Assembly (NCBI RefSeq): GCF_001186125.1
Contig: NW_014040464.1
Span: 40,686-61,062 of the forward strand
Direction of reading: 5' to 3'
DNA: 20,377 bases
Origin: Sphaeroforma arctica JP610
Taxonomy: Eukaryota > Opisthokonta > Ichthyosporea > Ichthyophonida
Positions within the stretch are counted from its first letter, which is position 1. Each line of letters opens with the position of its first letter. The position numbers were made by a program, and so were the translations under genes. Under the pieces are notes generated by a model. It was not told the DNA's origin and did no database searches. It worked only from the letters and a program-made list of their open reading frames with translations. This document shows, piece by piece, positions 10,801-20,377 of the stretch.

Positions 10801-13800
10801 GGATTTCCCCTTCTGTATAGTGTTCTTACTCGAATACTCTTTTTTTTTGTTCTGACCATTCAGGTGCACAAAGAAATTGAGAAGATCTCCCCCAGATTGT
10901 CGTCTACGTGTATCTTTGGTGGAGCTTCGTACGAAGTGCAGCAACGTGCTATTTCTCAGGGTCTGGACGTGCTTGTAGCCACTCCTGGTATGTCCTAGCT
11001 CCGTCCTGTGTCGAAAGAGCGTATACATAGCCAATGAGAGTTCAATACACAGACCTGATCAGAGCCATTATGTGCTGATAACTGTACCTTGAGGCTTATA
11101 TGTTGTTTGTTTTTGGAGAGGTTCGCCTAGTTCTTCCTTTTCTCGTGATATTATCTAGTCCTTGTGACCGTGGCAGTCGGATAGTGTCATTTGTTTTAAT
11201 CACCTGTTACACTTTATATATATAGTAATATTGCAGCGAGGTATTGCCAGTCTATCCGTGCAGTCGCTTTCATTTAGACGTGTATATTTAATTCCTGTGA
11301 TTGTCTATACGGTCCCTGTAGGCCGCTTGGTAGACATGGTGAACCGAGGCAACGTACGCCTGGATGAGATCGAACTATTAGTTCTGGACGAGGCTGATTC
11401 CATGCTGGATATTGGTTTTGAGAAGGAGCTGAGTGCCATCATTGGTCATGTCAAGTCCGTGAACGAAGACACACAGATGTGTCTATTCTCGGCCACCCTG
11501 CCCTCTTTTATTCGCAAGACGGTTGGTGCGTATCTGAAGGCTGACCGAGTTCTGGTGGATCTGATTGGCGCTGGAGAGCAGAAGACCTCCGAGACGGTAA
11601 CCCACCAATACCTGAAGGTCAACCGGTCCTGCAGTCTCCCTGAAGTATTGGCAGATGTGATCAAGGTATAATAGTTTTGTAGCAGGAAACAATATGGATG
11701 TCAGAATTTTGTGGATTTATACACGACATATATATAAATATATACGGAAATATGTTGGACTGTGTTGATGCGTTCGCTAGGATGACTGCTTGCTGTTTTT
11801 TAGTTTTGTGTAGCTACTTGCTGCGTTGCGAATGTGCGTGGTGTCTTTTTCTAAAGTGGTGCTTAGCTGCAGCACCCGCTCCTCCAGGGTTTAAATGATC
11901 ACATACCAAGATCTGCACAGAACAAATCTTGTTGAGAAACGTGATTCTGAGCTATAGCCCCTGGAGGCTTCTTGTAAAGCCTTGCAACAACGTGAATTCC
12001 CACACCACGTGCCAGTGGTACACTTATCCTACCCCTTGTGTGCCCGCACTGACCTGGCCCTTTCTTTTCTTTTCTGTCACGCTATAGAAAACCACCAACA
12101 ACTCTGGCCGCGTCATTGTGTTCACTGAGACCAAGAGCTACGCCACTGAGCTTGCCCTGGCCATCCCCGGCTCAAAGGCACTGCACGGTGATATCGCGCA
12201 ACACGAGCGAACGCGCACTTTAGACCAGTTCCGCAAAGGTATTGCATTTTTTTTTCTTCGAATTGTTGGGTCTGTTTGGTACCGATGAACGGTTGTACAC
12301 CTAATTGTTGGGTCAAATCATGGACTGTGTGTTGCCACTGTTAGTAACTAGATGTTTTTTTCGCTCTTTAAATCTGTCCGTACAAGTTGCTCTGTGTATA
12401 GTTGAATTCTGACTTTTTTTTTATCATTTTAATCGCATGTCACAGGTTCTTTCATGAACCTAATTGCTACTGATGTCGCTGCTCGTGGTCTGGATGTACC
12501 GGAGGTGGAGTTGGTGATCCAAGTTGAACCACCAAAGAGTTTCGAGACATACATCCACCGATCTGGCCGCACTGGACGCGCGGGTAAATATGGCACCTGC
12601 ATCACTGTTGTTAAGAACAACGAAGCAGAGAGTCAGGTGAGTGAGTGTATATATATCTCGCCGTCGTATGTATATTGTTGGGTTGGATGTGCTTTTGCTT
12701 TGTCAGTCTTGTGTTGTTTTGTTTGCTTTTCGTTGTATGATATTGGTTCTGTCTGGGTTCGCTACCAAACTCGGTATATGCTTCACAATAGCGAAGACCG
12801 GCGGTCCAGGGGTGTATGTACTGCAGTATTAATATGCAAACCGTGTTATCATCTGCTACCAGATGGAATCGGTCGGTGGTTTGCCTGGAGTTCGATTAAA
12901 TTATTAATGACCCGACTACATATAGCGCAGCTGGTAGGGTTTATTGTTTTCCCCCCCTTTTTTTTGGCATTGCACTTGTAGTATGAAACTCATATACACC
13001 GCATCCCTTGTATCCTTCAGATTCTAAGCTACGAGAAGAAGGCTGGTTTCAAGATGGCCCGAGTTGGCCCGGCGCAGCCCCACGATTTGGCTCAGAGCGC
13101 TATCTCAGACGCTCGCCATCAGGTGGACTCTGTGAGTGAGAGTGCCAGCAAGCACTTTGTAGACGCTGCGCGATCGATGATTCAGAATGAAGGTACGTTT
13201 AATTAGTATTTGTGTATGTGTTTCAGTGGCCGAATATTGCGGATTGGTAGTTGTGTGGGTGGGTGATTCAGTCGCGTGTATCGGATGGCAATATATATTT
13301 ATAAAATTTTATCGGGTCTGGGGCTTACGTTCTCGTCTGCAAGTGTCGGCATGACGCAAAGAGACGCACGGAAACAACCGTGATGTGGATGTCAAACCGG
13401 GTTGTAAGTCTATCTACTTACTCCGCATCAGATGTCAGACTTAGCTCATACACGAACTAGCTGGTTTATATATTAGGCACTTTATCGTATACAAAGGCCA
13501 GCCAACATCAATTGACACTTAATCGTGTGCAAGACCTGATCAATATATTAATTTACCACTTATTCGTGTAGGGGCTGAGCTGGCACTGGCCAAGGCGCTC
13601 GCGTGCACCGCCGGCTTTAAATCCGCCAACGTGCGATCGCTTCTGGACTGTCGCGAGGGCACCCAGTCCATTACGTGCACTAAGCTGGAGGGTACCTTCC
13701 GCAGCAAGGACGAGGCCATCGGCTTCCTGAACGATCCGCGAACGGAGAACGACGCGGTCATCTCTAAGGACATGAAGCAGGTGATCTTCGATGTGCCCGC

Positions 13801-14384
13801 TCACCGAGCCAATCAGTTGCTCAATAATAGCCCCAGTGGTTGCAAGCTGGAGGTGGCTACGGAGATTCCTGATTTAAAGATACAGGTAAGTGTTGAGGCT
13901 GGATGTGTGTTTGTGTGTACATGCATGAAAATGGGTGTGCTAGGGGTAGGGCTTTTGGCCCGGCTGTAAGCTGTGAGTGGCTTCGGTGCTGTCTAAACTT
14001 GGCCCAGAGATGAACGTTGCTGTGTGTGTGTGTGGTAGATAGGCGCTAGCTAATGTTTGTTGGTGATGACCCAGCCCCTCCCAAGTGCATTGAACGTTTT
14101 GTCTCATTCTATACGTCTCACCTCTCTGCTATCCTCAGATACAGCACTTTGGTGGATCCAACAATCGTTACGGTGGTCGCGGAGGTAGCTATAACCGTTA
14201 CGGTGGTGGTGGTTCCAGTCGAGGCGGTGGTGGCAGCTACGGCAGACAGAACGGAGGTAGCAGTGGTGGGTACAACAACAAACAATCGGGTGGGGGTGCT
14301 GGTGGATATCAGAGGAATAGATATCAGGGCCAGAATGAGAGTTATAAAGGGTATGGAGGAGGCGGCAGGTCCCAATCGTGGTAG
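7368..14384 (+). CDS. DDX21: DDX21-type DEAD-box RNA helicase with GUCT domain and mitochondrial-type presequence
   Basis: Twelve exons give 675 residues plus TAG, every junction in phase: 7368-7389, 8478-8594, 9242-9361, 10052-10144, 10397-10530, 10864-10987, 11322-11665, 12088-12238, 12446-12636, 13021-13192, 13572-13885, 14139-14384. It is an ATP-dependent RNA unwinding enzyme. Visible motifs: Q motif GINELFPIQ (92-100), motif I ARTGTGKT (117-124), PTRELA (155-160), TPGR (202-205), DEAD (226-229), SAT (260-262), [10 protein letters not shown] (376-385), [10 protein letters not shown] (406-415). Residues about 490-594 form a GUCT domain ([18 protein letters not shown]), the mark of the DDX21/DDX50/plant RH3 group. 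Residues 597-675 are a Gly/Arg/Tyr-rich RNA-binding tail. Residues 1-46 are rich in Arg, Ala and Ser with no acidic residue ([12 protein letters not shown]...), followed by an acidic linker. The Lys-rich N-terminus of nucleolar DDX21 is absent, so mitochondrial location is inferred. The symbol marks the family; exact orthology is not proven. Confidence 0.93.
7752..7862. repeat. (AT)n and (GT)n microsatellite in helicase intron 1
   Basis: Long AT dinucleotide runs are broken by TGCTTAT or TTCTTAT, then followed by a GTGTGTGT run ending at about 7862. Confidence 0.95.
8137..8216 (+). ncRNA. Putative intronic C/D box snoRNA, copy 1 (helicase intron 1)
   Basis: A perfect C box GTGATGA (8143-8149) and D box CTGA (8207-8210) lie 57 bases apart. 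They are closed by a 5-bp terminal stem, TATGC (8137-8141) with GCATA (8212-8216), the standard C/D snoRNA design. Internal CTGC near 8171 and TTGATAA near 8190 could be degenerate D' and C' boxes, bridged by a CAAGAT/ATCTTG hairpin. Candidate guides are the bases just before each D-type box, ACCAAGAT and AAATCGTAATT. The target is not established; ACCAAGAT would pair with an ATCTTGGT site. It sits in the sense orientation about 260 bases before the 3' splice site, as expected for processing from a host intron. Confidence 0.65.
8839..8900 (+). pseudogene. Diverged snoRNA-like copy 2 (helicase intron 2)
   Basis: The core from CGAACAAACCAAGATC to a D box CTGA (8890-8893) matches copy 1 closely. 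The position of the C box reads GTAATAC, no clear terminal stem pairs across the ends, and the internal ATCTTG arm has changed to ATCATA. It is probably a decayed copy, although a functional variant cannot be excluded. Confidence 0.55.
10557..10583. repeat. 9-bp perfect hairpin near the 5' end of helicase intron 5
   Basis: TTGGTCACA at 10557-10565 pairs with TGTGACCAA at 10575-10583 around a 9-base A/T-rich loop. It lies 26 bases after the donor at 10531 and could fold in the pre-mRNA. No function is assigned. Confidence 0.7.
11881..11967 (+). ncRNA. Putative intronic C/D box snoRNA, copy 3 (helicase intron 7)
   Basis: A C-box-like ATGATCA (11895-11901, one or two changes from RTGATGA) and a D box CTGA (11947-11950) are enclosed by a strong 9-bp stem, CCTCCAGGG (11881-11889) with CCCTGGAGG (11959-11967). 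The core matches copy 1 over CCAAGATCTGCACAGAAC and ATCTTGTTGA, including the CAAGAT/ATCTTG internal hairpin, but the stem sequence is unrelated to that of copy 1. Retaining a stem with different bases argues for selection on structure. It lies 120 bases before the 3' splice site. Confidence 0.6.
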
Positions 14385-14842
14385 AGAAATAGTGGTGAGA
14401 TAAGGCACAGGGCAGGAGTGTATATGAAGATTTAGATAGATATATAGATAGATACGTTTGATATGTTGATCCGGGATACATAGCAATGTGTGCTGGACTG
14501 CATTTATGAATACAGCGATAGACAATCACTTCGCCTGATGTGTTGATAGGGACATATGGTGTCAGATGCTTGTGGACGTCTAAGCCGCTGAGGCATCTCA
14601 GTCTCGCCTTTGAGATAGTATGGGCAGTTCCTAGCTGGTAGCCCCTTAGTGAGTTCCAAATGTTAGTCAAGTGGGAACACATGCAAAGACACGGATAGGC
14701 TACACCTACACATAATTGATTTTTAATACTTAATCTTGCGGGTGACCTTGACCACTTTTCAATATTAAATACTCGCCGTACAAATTTCACCAAACTCGCT
14801 TCATCCTAGAGTTTGTGTGGTCTATTGTAAGTATGACTTTCC

Positions 14843-15420
14843 CTCAAGCCAAATGAATGGGGTCGTATATTCAAGGGACTGCTTTAGGTTAGTACTCGAC
14901 TCGCATAACGCGTACCAGGCATTTTATTATCGGTCCATTTGATATACTATGCATCTCAAGCCAAATATGCATGGGGTCGTATATTCAAGGGGGACTGCTT
15001 TATATTAGTACTCGCATAACGCGTACCAGGCATTTTATTATCGGTCCATTTGATATACTATGCCTATGCACCTCAAGCCAAATATGTATGGGGTCGTATA
15101 TTCAAGGGACTGCTTATAGTAGTACTAACATAACGCGTACCATGCATTTTATTATCGGTACATTCGATATACTATGCCTATGCACCTCAAGCCAAATATG
15201 CATGGGGTCGTATATTCAAGGGACTGCTTATAGTAGTACTAACATAACGCGTACCAGGCATTTTATTATCGTTACATTCGATATACTGTGCCTTTGCACC
15301 TCAAGCCAAATGCATGGGGTCGTATATTCAAGGGACTGCTTTATTGCCCACATAACGCGTACCAGGTATTTTATCATCGGTCCATTTGATATACTGTGCC
15401 TATGCATCGCAAGTCAAACA
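14843..15420. repeat. ~114-bp tandem satellite, about five full copies
   Basis: Units opening with CTCAAGCCAAAT start at 14843, 14955, 15072, 15186 and 15300, with a diverged sixth start near 15407; spacings are 112, 117, 114, 114 and about 107. Each unit carries GGGGTCGTATATTCAAGG, ATAACGCGTACCA and TTTTATTATCGGTCCATTTG. The open frame running through part of the array is a by-product of repeat length, not a gene. Confidence 0.95.
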
Positions 15421-16065
15421 AACGCACGGAGCAGTAATTTATAGGGAGTGCTTCTATGTAATTATTTAAGGAGGCTATGGCATTTACTATTGAAAATAGC
15501 CTATCAGTCAATTTTAGTACCGGTCAGTTTGCCGTGGGGTAGATTGTGCCTATGCACCAAGTCAAATGCTCAATCAGTCGCTTTGCGGACCGATTTCGCA
15601 CGATATGGTGGTGGCGAGGCTTTGTTGGTTTTTTGGTATGCTACACGAGACAGCACCAAGTCAAACGCTCCGGGTTGTCCCCGCTGGGTATAAGTCCTGT
15701 GATGCATGATGATGTTTTGTTCGGATGTGAAAATTTACTACCGCGCGTACGCCGATAAATATTGATATATACAATCTTCAGAATGATTGGTTGAAAGACG
15801 TACCGAACTTTCACCCAGCTGTGCTCACCCGCTCTGCGGGGAGTAATGTGGATGTTCAACCCAAGTAATATATATTTTGAGAGGACAGCTTCTCTTGGGT
15901 CTGAGATCATGTGAGACATCAAAAGATCTATCCTACTCAGCTAGATCTCCAGTCTCCCCGTTATTAAAGTTACTAGTGGCCCCATTGTTTTTATTGAGCA
16001 GAATCATCTGCTTTCTTTCTGTGAAATTAAAGTTATTATTCTGCCAATTTTAGTATCGGTCAGTT
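15421..16065. repeat. Decayed outlying copies of the 114-bp satellite
   Basis: TTTTAGTACCGGTCAGTTTG near 15512, followed by TGTGCCTATGCACCAAGTCAAA near 15546, matches the satellite TTTTATTATCGGTCCATTTG...TGCCTATGCACCTCAAGCCAAA. CACCAAGTCAAACGC recurs near 15653, and CAATTTTAGTATCGGTCAGT near 16045. These look like old, mutated units spreading from the array edge. Confidence 0.6.
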
Positions 16066-16468
16066 CGTTCGGACCGTCCGTACCTACCAACCACGGGACT
16101 ATGTTCTGTCAAAATAAACATTGGCAATATAGGAGCGCGGCTGTCGTTCTACTGTTTGTGCCATGCGTATGGGTCTATCTCGCAAGAGTTTGATTTTGAC
16201 CAACCACCCTCCCTACAAACGCACTCATCCATCAGCAACTCATAGCAACTGGGAAGGTGTCGAAACCACGGATACTCGTGGGCAATCAAACCATGCCAAC
16301 TGTGTTTTAGGCTTGTCACACCCTTGTACCACTGCTCACATCCTTATTTACGCGCAGACTTTTTAATGCACTTTTGTGGCCCAGCAGAGATTGCTAAAAC
16401 ATTCTGGGCTGCTTCATACAAAATATACCCGAAATATATAAGCACGTATAATTGTGACATCGCTGGCT

Positions 16469-16474
16469 TTTATT
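16469..16474 (-). terminator. Possible poly(A) signal for aconitase (AATAAA on minus strand)
   Basis: TTTATT on the plus strand reads AATAAA on the minus strand, about 240 bases after the aconitase stop at 16714-16716. It is the nearest canonical hexamer seen. Confidence 0.35.
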
Positions 16475-16650
16475 TAGTGTGTTTGCTAAAACCGAATAAA
16501 AATGCCACTTCCCGCCAATTTTACTAAATTAGTGCTACTCGCGCAGTTACACCCAACGCAGCGCGTACTACACCTTGGTCCAGAGGTTCACCTAAGATGA
16601 TACGCATCAGACATCTGATATAACCAGACAACTGTCCGATACAATAGTAT

Positions 16651-16712
16651 GTCAACTATTCAACACAGTAATTAACAAGTCAATACTCCACACAATAATT
16701 AACTAGTCAACA
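16651..16712. repeat. 27-28-bp tandem duplication in aconitase 3' UTR
   Basis: GTCAACTATTCAACACAGTA followed by ATTAACAA, then GTCAATACTCCACACAATAA with TTAACTA, then a partial GTCAACACC. It abuts the stop codon of the minus-strand gene. Confidence 0.75.
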
Positions 16713-16713
16713 C

Positions 16714-19453
16714 CTATGCTGAAGCCGCCTCCTCCCTTGCCTGGGCAGCGGCAATCATGTTCAATGCCGAACCCGCCCGAATCCATTCAATCTGGTCGCC
16801 GCTGAGTGTGTGTCGCAGGGGTATGCGGATGGTGTCCTGGCCGGGATTTCGGACCAAGAGGTCAACCTTGGATCCGGGAGCAATTGAGCTCAGCCCATCT
16901 GTGTGTGTGTTGTAGGAGATGGTTTGAGTTGGTGTGGTAGGTGTGCGACAGTGGTCTGGGCACATCGGTTGCACATGAGATTGTTTGAGATTGAACGCAA
17001 AAGCAAACGGTTGTATGGGTCTATGTGGTGCGTGCGTCCTCTGATTAATCTGTGGTGCCGCGTTTCTGCCGAGTATATCAGACGCGCGCACTTCTATCAA
17101 TTGATGTGTACTTTAGGGTAAAGAAGTGTAGGGTTTTAGGTTGAAGGTTTAGGGTTAGGGTTCAGCGCTTTCGAGCAGCAATGGGTGCTACGGTATGCAG
17201 TACTTGCCATCACTAAACGTAATAGGTATGTATCCCAAAACTATATATATGATCATGGATGACCCATCGTTAGCTAACGCATTCGACCAGTTGAGCACAC
17301 TGTGCGACGACTGTTCTATGGCGAAATACTGTATAGACAAGGGCAAATAAACAAAAGCCGACAGTATTCAAACCTACCCAAAAGAAGCCACCAGTATTTA
17401 AACCTAGCAAACAAGTATTGTCAAGTACATCATATACAGGCTGAGCCAGACATACCCGTGGAACACACAGCGCGTGGGCTGATCTTGCTGTAGTCGTTCT
17501 CGTCCTGTAGCCATAGAGGCAGCACTCCCTGCTTCTTCAGGTTGGTCTCGTGAATTCGAGCAAACGACCGAGCCACAACCACAGACCCGCCCAAGTACCG
17601 CACCTGAGGGATTGTGAGTAGTGAACGCATGAGACAAGAAGAAGCGAAGCATGGGTGGGCAACCATGGTCAAAAGCACAGTATTAGACAACCACATTATG
17701 TGGGTGAGAGTATCCCCGTCGCAGCAAGGTAGAACTTTCACACGCACAGGCCCCATCTGTAATTTGAATAGTGTAAACAACGATATCGGAAGGTTCAAAA
17801 ACAAAAACACTTTGGGCCTCGGGACTTTGGGTTCTGCCTCTGGGGGCTTTGGGGTATTGCTGACACATACCTGCATGGCCGCGTGCTCTCGCGCACTGCC
17901 TTCGCCGTAGTTGTGATCCGCCAACACCATCCACTGCTTCTTGGCGTCCTTGTAAGCCTTCATGACCTCCGGGATGGTGTCAAACTCACCCGTGAGAGAG
18001 TTGTGCACGTTGTTGACCTTGTCATTCTCGTCGTTGACAGCGCCAATGAGCGTGTTCTCCGCAATGTTCTCGAGATGGCCCTTGTATTTCAGCCAGGGAC
18101 CAGCCGCGGAGATGTGGTCGGTGGTGCATTTGCCCTGGACCTTCACACTCACCAACATATCTGTGGGGGTTGTAGTGTGTTACGGAGTGCACAGAGAAGC
18201 GCAGGCTGATAGCACATAACGCAGTGTGGTGGAAGTGTATGTGTGTGTATCTGCCAATGTGGCACGCTGGTACGTTTGGTATACGTACACATGGGAGAGG
18301 GATGTGATCAGACTCGTGCACGCACCATATGCGATGTATGGATTAAAAACTTTACAAGCAGCACAGCGGCGCAAGGTGACGAGAAAGACGTCAGTCATAC
18401 CCAAGGCAACCGATCCAACAGTACATAAGGCACCATCTACGATTGAGCAGTAGAACCGCACAAGCAAGTACACACAACATACAAACATATAAACACAACA
18501 TACAGACATATGAACACAACATACAAACATATGAACACAACAAACAAACATATGAACACAACATACAAACAAATGAAGGACATACACACAAAAGTACATG
18601 AGGCACCACAACAGAACCGCACAAGCAATTTCACACATACAAACATATGAACACAACATACAAATATATGAACACACAACATACAAACATATGAAGGACA
18701 TACACACAACAGTACATGAGGCACCATCTACGATTGAGCAACAGAACCGCACAAGCAAGTTCACACAACATAAAAGCATATGAACACAACATACAAATAT
18801 ATGAACATACAAAATACAAACATATGAAGGACATGCACACACCCCACACACAGACGAAGTCTGCGTATTGCACAAGGAATAGCCATAAACAAGCACAAAA
18901 CACCACTCAGACTATAACCCTCGTACCTTTGAAGTCCTCTCCGTTCCAGGCATCGAAGGGCTCCAGCAGTTGCAGACGCTCACTCGACGGACTCACATTT
19001 ACGTCTGCGTTCGCATCGGGGTTTGGTCTCTGGAATATATCTTGGCTGCGGCATATAAAACGCGTACGAATGTCAGCAATCCTCTCGAGTGAAAATTTTG
19101 ACCCACGTTCAGGAGAGACGTTGAGAGACAGACCGGTTTAGGGCGAAGACGACAGGCGAAGGCGGAGGACAAACTCATTGAAGTATGAAGATCATGCCAC
19201 TTACAAAGAAATGGAATCCAGCAGTACCGCATGCAGAATAGTCTACACCGTTATGAGAATTTGGGTTTTAAAGAATGCCCCACCACTGAACGAAAGCAGC
19301 ACGAAGCCTTTATCATATACACCACAGGACAGTATTATCATTGAACTTCGCCCACAGACATTACGATGCCGCCGTGGAGCACACAGCCTGACGTCTATGT
19401 ATAACTATAATATATATATAGTATAACTATTATTGACGTCTATGTATAACTAT

Positions 19454-19496
<43 letters not shown>

Positions 19497-19870
19497 ATAG
19501 TAGATCTAGAGCACACGCAGCCTGCAAAAGGTATATATGTACGTATGTATACTGCCATGGAACGACGTCTATGTATAACATGTATAAATACAGTAAAATT
19601 CGAGCACACACAAACTACAAAAGGTAGATATGTACATATGAGTACTGACATGGAATGACGTCTATGTCTAACTAATCTATATACAGTAGAATCCATATAT
19701 TAACATGCGTGGAACCAACCCTGTTCAAAGTCATTACCTGTAAAATGAGAACCCCCTTGATGGCAGAGTTTTACTCTTCGGCGGTGAGAACTTGAAATCA
19801 GTACCAGGGATGTTGTCTGTTACAGGGTTGAATGTGGTGGTTCCGGCAAACGACATGGCCACAGTCACCT
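16714..19870 (-). CDS. ACO2: Mitochondrial aconitate hydratase, C-terminal part (5' end outside window)
   Basis: Aconitase isomerises citrate to isocitrate in the mitochondrial TCA cycle. Five exons in transcript order, 19870-19738, 19045-18927, 18160-17871, 17603-17456 and 16898-16714, join in phase to 291 residues and TAG. Recognisable blocks: VAMSFAGTTTFNP, QDIFQ, SPSSERLQLLEPFDAW, GKCTTDHISAAGPW, NYGEGSAREHAAM, RSFARIHETNLKKQG and the C-terminal QIEWIRAGSALN. The Arg of GEGSAREHAA and the Ser and Arg of RSFARIHETN are known substrate-binding residues of the family. The three Fe-S cluster cysteines lie in the missing upstream part. Blocks match mitochondrial rather than cytosolic IRP1-type aconitase. 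The C-terminus carries an Ala/Glu-rich extension (AQAREEAASA). No further upstream exon is visible before the window end. Confidence 0.95.
17126..17162. repeat. Telomere-like GGTTTAGGGTTAGGG stretch in the last aconitase intron
   Basis: TAGGGTTTTAGG, then GGTTTAGGGTTAGGGTTC: a short run of degenerate TTAGGG/TTTAGGG-type units inside the intron at 16899-17455. It is too short for a telomere. Confidence 0.6.
18418..18836. repeat. Composite repeat in the large aconitase intron
   Basis: A unit with AGTACATRAGGCACCA, AGAACCGCACAAGCAA and a string of ACATACAAACATATGAACAC sub-repeats occurs three times, beginning near 18418, 18591 and 18709. The sub-repeats have a period of about 21 bases. The minus-strand open frames rich in Cys, Val, Tyr and Met across it are a by-product of the repeat and are not counted as genes. 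Confidence 0.85.
19391..19690. repeat. Degenerate GACGTCTATGTATAAC repeats with (AT)n(GT)n tract
   Basis: GACGTCTATGTATAAC-type blocks occur at 19391, 19435, 19565 and 19658. The later two are preceded by a CTACAAAAGGTA/CTGCAAAAGGTA module. An (AT)n(GT)n run occupies about 19453-19496. All of it lies in the aconitase intron at 19046-19737. Confidence 0.8.

Positions 19871-20377
<507 letters not shown>

Larger units (their letters stand above)
14385..16713. other. Convergent intergenic region between helicase and aconitase genes; no supported gene
   Basis: The region holds both 3' UTRs, the 114-bp satellite at 14843-15420, decayed satellite pieces to about 16065, and otherwise unremarkable DNA. 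An ATTAAA at 14764-14769 might serve as the helicase poly(A) signal (380 bases after the stop; weak). Open frames here arise from the repeats or lie antisense to the helicase glycine-rich exon. Confidence 0.6.

Noticed and set aside
12637-12981. Extension of the helicase open frame past 12636
   Set aside because: A GTGAGT donor and an acceptor at 13020 remove it; the extension has no helicase-family match, while the next exon resumes the DDX21 pattern.
13370-13440. Possible further C/D snoRNA in helicase intron 10 (GTGATGT)
   Set aside because: No CTGA D box at a suitable distance and no closing stem.
14104-14793. A 229-codon open frame on the minus strand
   Set aside because: It lies antisense to the helicase glycine-rich exon and 3' UTR; GGT/GGC-rich codons give stop-free antisense frames. 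No domain is visible.
14971-15444. A 157-codon plus-strand open frame with repeated FIIGPFDILCLC blocks
   Set aside because: It is a direct translation of the 114-bp satellite, whose main spacing is a multiple of three; the units also vary in length and decay.
18180-18896. Long minus-strand Cys/Val/Tyr/Met-rich open frames
   Set aside because: They are translations of the composite ACATACAAACATATG repeat within an aconitase intron, which is flanked by matched splice sites.

Overview
The window looks like nuclear DNA from an intron-rich eukaryote. It carries three conserved protein genes cut by GT-AG introns of roughly 200 to 1,100 bases, with many simple repeats and minisatellites in the non-coding parts. 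Gene content and intron density suggest a unicellular relative of animals (an ichthyosporean-like holozoan) or a similar protist. That is inference: no rRNA or other taxonomic marker is present.

Layout. (1) Bases 303-5511, plus strand: the 3' part of a claspin/Mrc1-like replication checkpoint gene in nine exons, whose 5' end lies before the window. A poly(A) signal follows at 5651. (2) Bases 5512-7367: intergenic, with no supported gene. (3) Bases 7368-14384, plus strand: a complete 12-exon gene for a DDX21-type DEAD-box RNA helicase with a GUCT domain and a glycine-rich tail (675 residues, all junctions in phase). Its first two exons encode what looks like a mitochondrial import presequence. 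Three copies of a small intronic element lie in its introns 1, 2 and 7. Two of them have the boxes and terminal stems of C/D box snoRNAs. (4) Bases 14385-16713: intergenic, largely a tandem satellite of about 114 bp with decayed outlying copies. (5) Bases 16714-19870, minus strand: the last five exons (C-terminal 291 residues) of mitochondrial aconitase; the 5' part lies beyond the right end. (6) Bases 19871-20377: aconitase intron, ending in a long (AT)n run that reaches the window edge.

The helicase and aconitase genes converge on the satellite region. Both products appear to be mitochondrial (RNA metabolism and the TCA cycle), while claspin acts in the nucleus at replication forks. I see no operon-like logic. 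The most interesting signals are the mitochondrial-type N-terminus on a normally nucleolar helicase family, the intronic snoRNA-like family it hosts, and a claspin minisatellite whose 44-bp unit contains the exon-intron junction, so that the splice donor is repeated five times.
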